A stretch of 64,000 nt of DNA from Astropecten irregularis. Lineage: Eukaryota; Echinodermata; Asteroidea; Paxillosida; Astropectinidae. This document shows, one piece after another, positions 45,067 to 57,200 of the stretch; position 1 is the first letter of the stretch; each line of letters opens with the position of its first letter. Where the stretch lies: NCBI GenBank assembly GCA_963971285.1, contig OZ020252.1, positions 19,443,662 through 19,507,661 of the forward strand. Direction: 5' to 3'. The notes beneath the pieces are model-generated. The model was given only the letters and a program-made list of their open reading frames with translations, was not told where the DNA came from and did no database searches. A program made the translations under genes and the position numbers.

Positions 45067-46489
45067 AGTCTGCAGGTGTAATGCAACGAGTTTAAATTGA
45101 CACATTCGATCGGTTTGTCAGTTTCTTACTCATCATTTCACTGAGCCTCAAAATGACTTATTCTCAAGGAACTGGGTTCAACAAAGCTCCACACAACTTC
45201 ATAAATATCACCCCAAGTCCTAGCCAACATCATAGACCTAGAGAGAAAAAAACCTCCAGGTCTATGCCAACATAAAATTCAAACATGTTCACATTTTCAC
45301 TGGCCTTAGAATTACTAATAACTTAACGCGGCAACATAACGCTAAAGTTTTGGTAGTGACAAGTTAGTGTAACCACGCCCACACGCGCACAATGGCGCGT
45401 GATACATGAGCGCGTGCCACTTCTATTCATATGCAAATTACTAAATATAATCATTTTGTTGAACTTGATTGGCTCTGACGAAAGGTCAGGCGGTCACTTG
45501 TTTGGTGAAAAGGTGGCAAGTTTTCATTGAAGTTAATAGTAGCTGGCAATGATATCCCAACGAACCATTCATATGCAAATTCAACCAAACTTGACACAAT
45601 AGAAAAATATCTAACATGGCATGCTCAGTGCTAGTAGTGTACAGGGGTTGTGGTTTACACGGGCTTTGGGTTTTAGCAGCAGAACAACTTTCATTACCTT
45701 TAACAATCAAATTATTAAGACAAAAATTTAAGCATGTTCATCTATAATTTTGAGTGTTTAGTAGCTGAATGAATGGACATAAAAATACATTTTCGGGGGC
45801 ATTTCCCCAGGCCTATGTATGAAAATTCATGTAAAAGGTACCAGTGACCGTGCCAAAATGACAATAATTCCACTCACCTCAGTCATCAAGGGATTTTTGA
45901 CTTACCCTCAACTTTCCCGTGTCTTGAAATTCCAAATTCGTCATTCAGATCATGCGACAAACATTCCAACAACATTGAAACATAAAGTAGTTCTTTAATC
46001 TTTACCGTGCAGCCATAAAGCGACGTTTAAGGTTCAGGCATGCCGTAAAATCTGTTTTCTGCCAGTTCGCCGTGACAATTTTTGTCTCACCGTCAGCTCG
46101 GTGATAAGAAGACGAGCCCACACGTCTCGTTTCACTGACAAGAATGAGAGTTCAAACTCTGAAAACTTCAACAATGTTCATCCTCTTGGAGGCAAAATCC
46201 CATGACGTTGCCGGCCGTCCTTCCCAATTCTCTCGGCAAAAAATGAGACGAGGTGTCCACAGTCTAGTTTCATGCAAAACACCGACATTGTCCTTTCTCA
46301 GTTTATAACTTCATACCGTCTTCATACCGACTGAGCTGGCGGTGTGCACACGGTGAAACTGGAGGAATTTTTCTGGTTGTTCCAGGGGTTAATTTTAGAC
46401 CCACTGGAGCTTGTTGTGGTCACTCACTCCGAACAATTACTTCTCACTGCGGACTGACTGGAGGTGAACAATCCGTGCTTTTTATCACC

Positions 46490-46775
46490 GGGTGTTGCAC
46501 AAAAGCAGAGTGTACACTGTCAACATTTTCGGTAACAATCTCGATAACTTGTTGCCCAGGTACGTTGTTGCCGAAACGCATATTGTCAGTGTATACACAG
46601 AGCAAAACGAGTTGGGTAACATGTCGCAGCAACATCTCGGTTCATCATGGTTGGTCAAAAGTTGGTAGTGTACACAGGGCCCAAAGTCGTGTTGCCCAGG
46701 TGTGTTGCCCTATACCTGGGGCAACATGTTACCGAAAATGTTGACAGTGTACACTCTGATTTGTGCAGACCTTAT
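46490..46775. mobile_element. MITE with GTGTACACTGTCAACATTTTC ends
   Basis: The left arm (GCACAAAAGCAGAGTGTACA, then CTGTCAACATTTTCGGTAAC) and right arm (GTTACCGAAAATGTTGACAG, then TGTACACTCTGATTTGTGC) are inverted over about 45 bp. The interior has repeated GTTGCCCAGGT words. The short ORFs across it are artefacts. Confidence 0.75.
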
Positions 46776-49401
46776 ATAACGTTTATATTCCGGCCTGTTC
46801 GTGCGTGTTCGTCAGTCACAGTTACTATCTTTGAAGTTATGACTTGGCGCCCTCTCTTGGCAAGACAGAATCCAAGCTTACGTTTGCTAAATTAAAGGGG
46901 CGTGGTCACTCCACTCATAAACACCCCCTATCTCTGTGGTCCTGATAAAAAGTGCCAGACTGAGTTTGCAATCGTAAAACAACCGAACCTACCAACTACG
47001 TTAGTGTCGAATGCGGTAAGCATGAAACGTAACGGTAATAGGGAATAATTCTATGGAAAAAGAGAGAAAATTATTCAACCTTTTGATCCATTTTTATTTT
47101 ATTCATTTACTGTTAAAATATTTCATTTCACTCCAATTAGTAGCCATTTAACCTTGTCAACATCACTTAAAAATTCGTGTATGCGTTTAATAATAATTTT
47201 AAGTATACGTTGACAATTCCAATAATTATCAAACTGACACAAATAATCCAATACGATGACATAAATTCATTTCAGTACCTTGGCCAAGATGCGTTTATAT
47301 ACGTCCGGTCTGAGAAGTTTTGTTCTGTACAGCTTGAAGTTCACCCAAAAATATGCTATTTCACAGAAGCGAGAAATAATTGGCTTTTTAACTGCCAAAT
47401 TCACTACATGTAAATAAAGTGGACTTAACAAGAACCCGCACTGCGAGATTATTCGTCCAAATGAATAATAATGTACCTTACAAGACAATGGTCAATATTA
47501 TGACTAAACCGTATTAAAAAAGCAAGAAATGTATGCCGTATAAGTACTATAATACTAAAATCTCCGTAACGTCACCAGTGCCATTCCACACTTCAAGATA
47601 ACCACATACTTTATTTCACCAAGTTGAAGCCCAATGCGACTTCCTGGAAGAAAGAAGTCGATTTATCATACCTTGAAAATGGACCTACTAAATCTGAGAT
47701 TATTAACCAGGAAAAGGCGACTTGTTAGTTTCAGTAGCCGTCTTAATTCCTGGCGAGTTCAGTTAACAAACCAATTCAAGATCTTAGTTTCAGAATGTCG
47801 TAAAGCTATCAGGATAAGTCGACCTCTTAGATTCAATACGTACGTCGACTTGGCCGGATAAATTATGAGGTAGTGTTTTCACTAACTCGTCTTGTTAATA
47901 TGTTCGAAGACATCAGACAACCTTCACCACTAACAAGTCGACTTGGCGAGAATGTGGTTATATCTGGGTAAAAAGACTGACACTCGTGGACCTCCGTTAA
48001 AATCATTCACTCGACGCGCACAACTTATCATCATTTTGGTCTCAGACTCTCCAGCCAATGTATTATGCATTGATATTATAGAAATTGTACCCTATCAAGT
48101 CTGTTGCGAGACAAATGGCTTTTTTTCGCCGGCACAAACAAATGGAATATTTACAAACCGAATTACAAATTTCCATATAAACTGAATTTTGTAACATTTT
48201 ATGCCAAGGAATTTTGTTTCGATATATCTTCTCAATAATACATGTAAGTATAAATATATCGAAACATCAAACGTATAACTGCTATACAATAATGAACACA
48301 TTCAAAATGTCCAATCAAGTAAATAGTAATAATTGATAAGAAGAAATGACAGGTCTTTGTTAAAACAGTTAAAAACACACGTATTTCACTCATAAAAATG
48401 TAAATTAATCTTTAAAATATGAAGAAGGTAAAGCTGAAAGATTTATCACACAAATGTAGCACGTAATTTGAGCAATACTTTGTGGATGAAGCTAACATCA
48501 TGAGTTTGAAATGACGCGTAGTTTTTGCAACCGTCATGACGGCTGCAAAAACTGTAAAACAACTCATTTGACTCTAAATTTGACATGCCTTCGTAATAAA
48601 ACGAACAGAAGATGTCGCCACATGGCAATGTCAGCAGCTTCCCAATTAAGAAGATGCATGTAACCACTGTTGTGTCTTTTCATGGCGTCGTTCGTGATTA
48701 TTGGGTATAATCCCGCCTACTTCGTTTTTGTCCATGAATAATGATAATAATTATAATCATAGAACATAACGGGCCATTTTCTCAACCCCGCTATTCTAAT
48801 AGCACATCTGCATTGGCTTATTAACAACCCAACCCTCATATGTATCCATTGTTACTCTTTGGAGGAGTCGTGTGAACCATGTTGCAAAGTGTGTCGCCTA
48901 GGGACACAGCATGCACCACGAACGGATTGGCTCGACCACATGCACCCACAACCTGTACGACACACCACATAACTCTCGACGCAGGCACAACATCAATAAA
49001 CCATTATTATCCAGAATATTGTTAAGTACACGTATTTACAACAAATGTTAAAACCGAATTTGTATCTTACAACAGCAAATGATAACCATAGATCACCATA
49101 GGTGTAAACATTAACTTAACCGATTAAAACTTTGTAAACGAGGAGTTACCTATAATCTGGCTTTAAATAACAAAGAAAGAAACTCAGGCATCCATATAGC
49201 AAAATACAGAATATAATTATCCATTATAAATTACTGTAAAAATAGAATTGAAACCGACCAACAAAAATGCCCCCATTACTGGACGAAATTTGGTTAATTT
49301 CATCTCCATCCAAAGGGACCACGGATACAATCATTAACGGTCCTCAACGATTAGCCACACGATATATTATAACACAATAATTAATGCATGTTCATGAATA
49401 T

Positions 49402-51182
49402 TCATTTGCGCAGAGGGTGCCACATGGCGACTGGACGGCGCAGGACGGTCAGCATCTGGTTCCAGTGGGTCAGGTTAGCGCCCTTGCAGCTGGAGCCGAC
49501 TAGCACGTGACCGATGCTGGGGGTCTTACCCCCCGGAGCGTTCTCGGCCACCGTGATACGGACAGTCACTTTCTGTATAGCAAAAAACAGAAATTGAATT
49601 TATCAGAATTTGAAACTGTGGAGAGAAGTAGTAATTTTAAACTGCGCAAGAGGTGTTAATTGAAATCGTAGGTAGGCGCGATACGTATGGTCAACAAAAC
49701 TTTAAACTACATACATGAAGATGAAGTATTGCAGTTTGCATATGAAACGTCGCGATCTCTACCGTTGACCACATCGTGTGACAGCAAATATTAATTTGTT
49801 TACAGTATACACATTCAATGACAATGGTAAGGAAGAGATCCTCTATGGTATCACCAGGCCTCTTCATCGCATTCTATGAAAATTTTGCTTTCCGTATTCT
49901 ACAGCATTATACGTATATAGACACCTGTTTCTCATTCTACAGCTTGACTACATAATTATGAGGGCCTGACGTTTCGATCGAGGACATGCAAAGAACTTGC
50001 ATGCTCTTCTCCTCTTGTCATTTAGCCCTCGATAAAGATATTGCTAGGATCAAAACGTATAGCCCTCCTATAACTCCAAGCATCTTATAAATTTCAGGTC
50101 AGTAATTTGGCTGATGAGCAGTTTTGCAGCAGTGTAGATAATTGAGACACTTGAGGTTAGCTATAATAATTACAACATCGGAACATTCGATGTCTCCTTA
50201 AGGTACCAGCTACCTTTTAGAGACATATTTGTAATGTCCGTATTTTGATAGAAGATAGAGAATGCCAATATGAACCGATATGTCAATTTCAAGTTCATTG
50301 TTTTGGAGGATGTTTAGAAATAGGTAAATAAAGTTTGTGCACGACCCTATGGGAAAGTCTCCCTAAGTCCCATCCTCGATTATTATTATTATCATTATAT
50401 GCTGAGATCACAGAATTGAAAACAAATACGAATCATTTGCTTACATCCAGAATATTTGAGGGCAGTGCAAACATCATAGCCTCGTTATAGATGGGGCAGT
50501 TGTCTCCCCTTTTGATTGAAGATTTCTTCTTGCTGACTTTCTTACCTCCTTGCAGAAGGTAAACCTTCACGAACGGATCTGCGATTGGTACACAAGAAAA
50601 AAATACACCGATGACATGACAAGAGGAAAACAAACAGGCCGAGGGACTAATTTAAGTCTAATCAAGAGGAAATGTCACAGCATCATCTTGGCCCTTTTCC
50701 AAACCTCGGCTCCGGCTCAGGCTCCGGCTCCGGCTCCATTTCGTGAATTCATTATAAAATAACGGGTATCAAAATAGAGGCTTTTGGCTACGGTTTGGAA
50801 GTAAATAGTCTATTTTGAACAAGAAAAAAGAGATTCAGCTTCAATGAAAAGCTACAACCTATATTTTCAGCATATGGATGACAGCGCCGGAGCCGGAGCC
50901 TGAGCCGGAGCCGAGGTTTGGAAAAGGGCCCTTGTTTAAGTACTTGGCACATGACAATGATCACGTGCTTACCTGCCGTGACCTTGTTCTCTGTCCATTT
51001 CAGACCTCTGGCCTTGACAATGACCACGGTCAGACGCTCAGCGGTCGGCAGGTAGCTCAGTGAGAACAAGATGTCACCCAGGTCGGCTGGTTTCTGGAAA
51101 TGAAACGGTGTAAAGGTGAAAAAAATCATTATAAAGTAATTCCCCCAGTGCTGGAGACTGAGGGTGTTTTCGAAACGGAGTA

Positions 51183-51250
<68 letters not shown>

Positions 51251-54200
51251 AAGCTCAGACTGGGACTCAGGCTCAGGCTCAGGCTCAAACACCCCTTCCA
51301 CACCTTATGCAATATGATGCTGATGACTTTACCTTTTCAAGAAAGAATTCACGTCTCAAAAATGATTGCAAATTTCAGAAGAGATACCGTAACCACTGCG
51401 ATTGGGTACCAATGAACAGTCTTCAAACCTTATCATTGTATTAAAATGCATAAATGCGCTGAAAAAAATCGTAGACTGTTAATGAATTTTCCCTTGCTAG
51501 TTTCGTCTTCGCACATGCATGGGTCGTTAACTTCACAAGGGATATAATCATAGGGCGTTTACGAAACGGAGGCTCAGGATCCGTCTCAGGCTCAGGCTTC
51601 ATTTTCATGAATCCATTTCAACATAATCGAATAGAGGCTTTTGGCTGTGGGTCGGAAGTAGATTCTCTGGTTTGAAAAGCAAAACAGAGCTTCAGCTTCA
51701 ATGAAAAACCACAATATATAATAATTTTCAGCCTGGATGACAGAGCTGGAGCCTGACCTATAAGCCTCCGTTTCGTAAACCCCTATCGAGTGTCATCACT
51801 CCATGGACGTTAGTCACACACACTCCGACGAGAACATCCTTCTGAGCATGCTCAGTGATTGATAAAATTCAACCTCATCAATAATGCATCAAGCATAGGC
51901 CTAGTGAGCCGATGGATTTATTTGCAACGTGATCCAGGAGGAATGATCTTCCATGGAGTGATGACACTCGATAGGGATTTACGAAACGGAGGCTCAGGCT
52001 CAGCATGAAGCTCTGTCATCCATATACTGATAATTATAGGTTGTGGTTTTTCATTGAAGCTGAAGCTCTGTTTTGCTTTTCGAACCAGAGAATCTACTTC
52101 CGAACCGCAGCCAAAAGCCTCTTTGCATTCACTGAGCATGCTCAGAACGATGTTCTCGTCTGTATTTGCGAGTTCCACTTTCCTGGGATAAATATCGGCG
52201 GCGTATGATATAAAGACATCATCTATTTTTTTTCTTGTTTACCCTGGGGTAATACCTCTCAGTGAAACACTGTTTTCCAGAGGTGCCCAGCAATTACAAT
52301 ATGTACAGTGCGGAATTGCGAAGGATGCGGCTACAACGTGATCGAGTTGACAGCGGTGCATTTGGCTGCCAGCACAATTCAACCCATTATGATCACAGAG
52401 CACAGCCTGAGATCGAAAGTGTTTGATTTTTGTGGAGGGAGGAAAACTGGAGAACCCGGGGAAAAACCCTCGTATAGGAGAGAACCAACGCACAACTCTA
52501 CTCACATATGACCCAGGCCGGATTCAAACCCGGGCCACATTGGTGAGAGGCGAGTGCCTAACGTACTTGCCACCCCTGTTCGTCTTACGCTGGAAATCTC
52601 ACAAATCCATTTTTTTCTTTTCCAAAATAAATGATCCATTGATATCAACTTAATGTTTGTATATACTCAGGAATAGATGTCAGTTTTTAATGTTGTTTTC
52701 TCTTTTCAGAGAATAATTATTTGAAATCGGAAGGTTTCTTTTAAATTGCTACACATATTAATTTACGGCACTGTCAAGATGCACGTTACTTAGGCCACAT
52801 TGAAAAATCATCGTCCAAAACGAGAATCAATATAATTGTTTTATATTGGCCGCCAAGCTAATTGGCCGCCAAGGAAAGCAAAAAACCGTGTGCAATTATG
52901 CATATATCATCTGTTTAAATAACCGTTTAAATCTAAACACCAATCCCATACGTCGTCACTGAAAAGCACGTCGGATCACAGACGGTGTTCAACCGTCGTT
53001 ATGATTTCATCTCACGGTGAATATTAATATTTCAGGGTTTTTTCCGACCTGAGCGACATCATAATTGTGTGATGACGGAAGCGCGGGTATTAATATTTCA
53101 CGCAGTATGCGAAGCGATGCGAATGTGACGTCATAATTTGCTGTCCAGCACGTTGAACTCACGGTGCCCATGAATTATTGCATGCATTTTGTTTCCAGTA
53201 TTCAGATGTGACTCCAAGTTCCCTTAGCACTAATCATTCGGTTGGCTTAATTTAGATGAAGATTAATTAAACACTCATCATTGCTTAAGAACTTTTCTTT
53301 TACATCCCATTATTGATGTTTTTCATTGCATTGAACAATATCTTTGTTGTGAAACATTCTGTACAATTATTTTGTGGTGATTATATTTTTGCTTTTGGCA
53401 TTGATGGCTCCCTATGGCAGAAACTCGGGCGGTGACATTCATGGGGCGTTTACGAAACGGAGGCTCAGGCTACGTCTCGGGCTCCGGCTCCATTTCGTGA
53501 ATCCATTCTGATATAACGGGTATCAAAATAGATGCTTTTGGCTGGGGTTCTGAAGTATATTATAATGGTTCGAAAAGGAAAGCAGAGCTTCAGCTTCGCC
53601 GATATTGTCAGCATATGGATAAGAACTGGAGCATAAGCCTGAGCCCGAGTCTCCGTTTCGTAAACGCCCAAAAGGTCCTTAGCCTACCTCGTTGATGTCA
53701 CTGAGATTGAGCCAGGTGTTGAAGGGTCCTGGCAGGAGGTCCACGTCGCCGAGCTTGAGCACCGTTTCCCCCACCGCCTCGTGCCGGGCGTGCCGGTCGT
53801 ACGAGTACACCGTGAACTTGAGCGTGTGGCGGGCTAGGTCGGCTTTGGGCATCTTCATGGTGATACGCTCGTTGTAAACTGGATTCAGACTTTTGCGATA
53901 AACCTGGAAAGGACAGACGAGGAATGTTCCTCTAATCTATATTTCCATTTTATACCCTTAACTGTTTGAACAAATACATTTGCACAATCGTTCTGATGCA
54001 TGGCACTTTTCTGGTCAATTTTAATTAAGCAATCTATTTTTGATACTGATTTGAATTCAAGGTGATTTAAAGGACTCTTCAAACGATTCCTTTGCAAAAT
54101 GTGTAAACTTAAAGTGGCCTTATCGTTCCAATCCCAGTTAGAGTTTACCGTGAAAACAAAAACATGGGAAAAACTTGGATGTTTTGATGAGTTTTGGCTG

Positions 54201-57200
54201 AAGAATTAAACCCTGTACTGAATATACTGGAATATCTTCCTTTCATTCTGAAAAAAAAAATAGACCATTGTTGTGAATAATGATTGTGTATAAAAACGTT
54301 CCAGTAATAAACTGCTGCAAACTGCTTGTCAGGTAAAATAACGACCTGAAATGTATAAAATGCTTGGAATGGCGTTTCGATCTTACATGCCTTCTATGAA
54401 GATCCAGCTAGCAGGCCATCTTTTATTTAATAACTCCAAGCATTGTAGAAAAACTGTTTCATAAAAAAACTCTGAACTTTGTAAAAATTCACCCGAGTAA
54501 ATTAATGTTGATAGCTTATTGAAAATGACTGACCTTGGTTTGACCTTTCAACTCGTGCTCTGGCATTAGATGAACTTTGACATAGGTATCTGACGGCGAG
54601 GCATTATCCCACGATGCTTTGAGATCTGTTGCCTGCACCAGGGTCAGTGTAAAACGATTGAGCTCTGACGAGTAGTCCATGACAACTTCAATCTGCCCAG
54701 CACTGTCAAGAAATTAATTTTTACAAAATTTTATGGAAAACAATAATTTTTGATTTACATTCCAAGAATTTGATGGCTGGTCGAAGAAGCCAAATCAGGA
54801 ATTCGGAGCTTTTCTTTTGGTGTGACAATTCTTGATAGTTTTATGTCAGCATAATTTATCACACGACAACTGCAGGGTCCAGATTGTTCGTCCAGATAAC
54901 AAAGTTATGTACGGTGGTATCTTAAGGCCATCAACCCTGAGAAAGGAAATGATATAGAGACAATTAGCAGCTGTGGATAATGACACGTATTCGTTGGTCA
55001 TACCATGGTCATACATACACATTCATGAAATTGTCCTGCACCGAAGACTCTGACGTCACGGAGCTCAGGGACTCGCTGGAGTAGCACCGAACCAGTTTGC
55101 GCATGATCACATCGTCCGGACTGCCGTCACGTGATACATCGCCGCCATCTTGATTGTCGTCCGACTGCTGCTGCTGCTGGTGATGGTGGTGGTGATGCTG
55201 GTGTTGGTGCTGCTGGTGCTGTAGGCTGATGGCATGTGCGTGGGACTCGTGTGCAGCTGCTGAGATGGCTTGCTCTGCTTTAGCGAAGATAGTTTCATAC
55301 TGGACAAATCTACCGGGATCATCTGGGGGAGGGACATCGGTAGATTGGTCGACCTACAAAACGGGAGACGGATAAAGTCGCAAAGTCACTCTGAGTTTGT
55401 TAATGTTTTATTTACCACTATAAGGACCGCTTCAAGTTTGGGCAAACTGAGATCTGTTGTTAATCCAGATTTATTCTTCTTCATATTGCTAGAATTCTAT
55501 ACCTAAATGGATTCAACAAAGCAAACAAATTTGAAAAGAAAAACAAAAAGAAATACCAATCAGTATTACATGTATTTGACAATTGGGCGGCCTTTCAATA
55601 GCGAACATCAAGAGTACACTCGACCCCTTACACAGTTCACCAGCGCCCTCTTCTGTCAACATTAGGACACTCCAAATACAAAATGGCGGGAAACTATCCA
55701 GTCCCTGGGGTATACGTGACTCCTCATCGCAGATATTCCCTCAAGACGTGTACACATTCAAAATGGGGGCCAAAATACGAAATAATTATGTAAAATTTAA
55801 ACTTCCTTTATAAGACCATAAGGCATCAATTGGTTTGCGGTAACACCATGAGACATAAAATTAATATATCATCTTTTATGAGTTTGGATGGCTCTGAAAA
55901 GAGGCGATTAACTCGACGTTTCCGGCCAGTATGCTCTGGCCGTCTCATCACTGTATTGGTACAGCGGTTACTGAACATCATCTCGATGATTTTGTTTTCT
56001 TAAGAAGAGGGGTTTAAAGGTGAGTCATCCGCCCATGTTTGTTCCATTTTTTTATTCAGTCTCGGTACTCCTCTTCCCTTTTCCAAAGACAAATTAGAAT
56101 CACAGAACTCGGCATACTGGCTGAACCGACAGTCTTCATGTTTAATTTGTGACGTTCTCGCTCTTGCTTAGGTTCAATATTTCATAATTATAATGAAATA
56201 TTCCTTCTGTGCTGAACATCCCTAAATAAGTCACGACTTTGCGGCTTTCATTACATTTATTATTTTGAGATGATAATAATATTAGATTAATATTGGATCT
56301 ACGTGACGACTGGCGATCTTCCTTTTATTTACAATAGATAATATTATATTACTATCTATTTTTCTGTTGATTTTATTTTTTATTTAATACAAATATTAAT
56401 TTAATTTATTATTGTTATTAAACTCATTCTTTGCCGTGGCTACGCTTGGTTTGTGCATAAGGCTTTTAGAAATCAAACTGATATAAAAACATGATTGCAA
56501 TAAAATTTGACGACAGTCACTAAATCTTGCATGCAATGTAAGGATGAAAAGCATATAAAATACAGCATGTTAATTTCTCCCGCCCTCATTTCATATGCCG
56601 AATTTCCATTGACTATTTCAAGCACATACTCCGCGTGTCAATTTAGCACCGCATATTGTTAAATACACAGATACAACACGTGTGTGGAGATCGCAATTAA
56701 CGGACAGAAAGACCAACAGTCCGACCGAGAAACGAGCACATATGGAAAGACAATCGAGACAAAAGATGTATGAAAATACAGTGCATACACAATCACGCTC
56801 ACTGCCTTATGTTTTCATGATTTTGTTATACTGCGCTGTATTGACAACAACACGTGCTGTACATTAGCAAGAAGGCAGAGAGCCTTGACGCAACACCTCT
56901 GCGACACAAACACGTCGAAGCCATTTAAAACATCACCCATCCCCCCTCTTATAGAGATGAAAGAAAGGGAAGAAGAGAATAGACATCATACCTGATCCAT
57001 CAGGTGTTGAGGATGATAAATACTGCACAACTGTCATTCGTGATTCCCGGAGCAGTGAGCGAAGGAAGCGCCTGCAAGGGCCCGGGGCAGCCGATGGGAA
57101 CAGGCCTGGCCACTGAGCTAGCTCTTCGGTCTTAAAATATTAGTGCGACATACGGCTCCCTCGTCTCAGTCAGCTTTTGTGGCAAGGCATATGAAATGGT

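Larger units (their letters stand above)
39275..49401. other. Intergenic region between discoidin gene B and SYT12
   Basis: No exon was recognised in about 10 kb. It starts with the gene B 3'UTR and ends with the SYT12 3'UTR, the two genes being convergent. Between lie the mobile elements listed separately. One 154-codon ORF at 42159-42623 overlaps a MITE and has no protein-like features. Confidence 0.55.

Noticed and set aside
50788..51444. ORFs with Ser-Leu, Glu-Pro, Gln-Ala or Arg-Leu dipeptide runs
   Set aside because: They come from reading the AGGCTC hexamer array in different frames, where no stop can occur; they lie in SYT12 introns and extend over a real exon on one strand only by chance.
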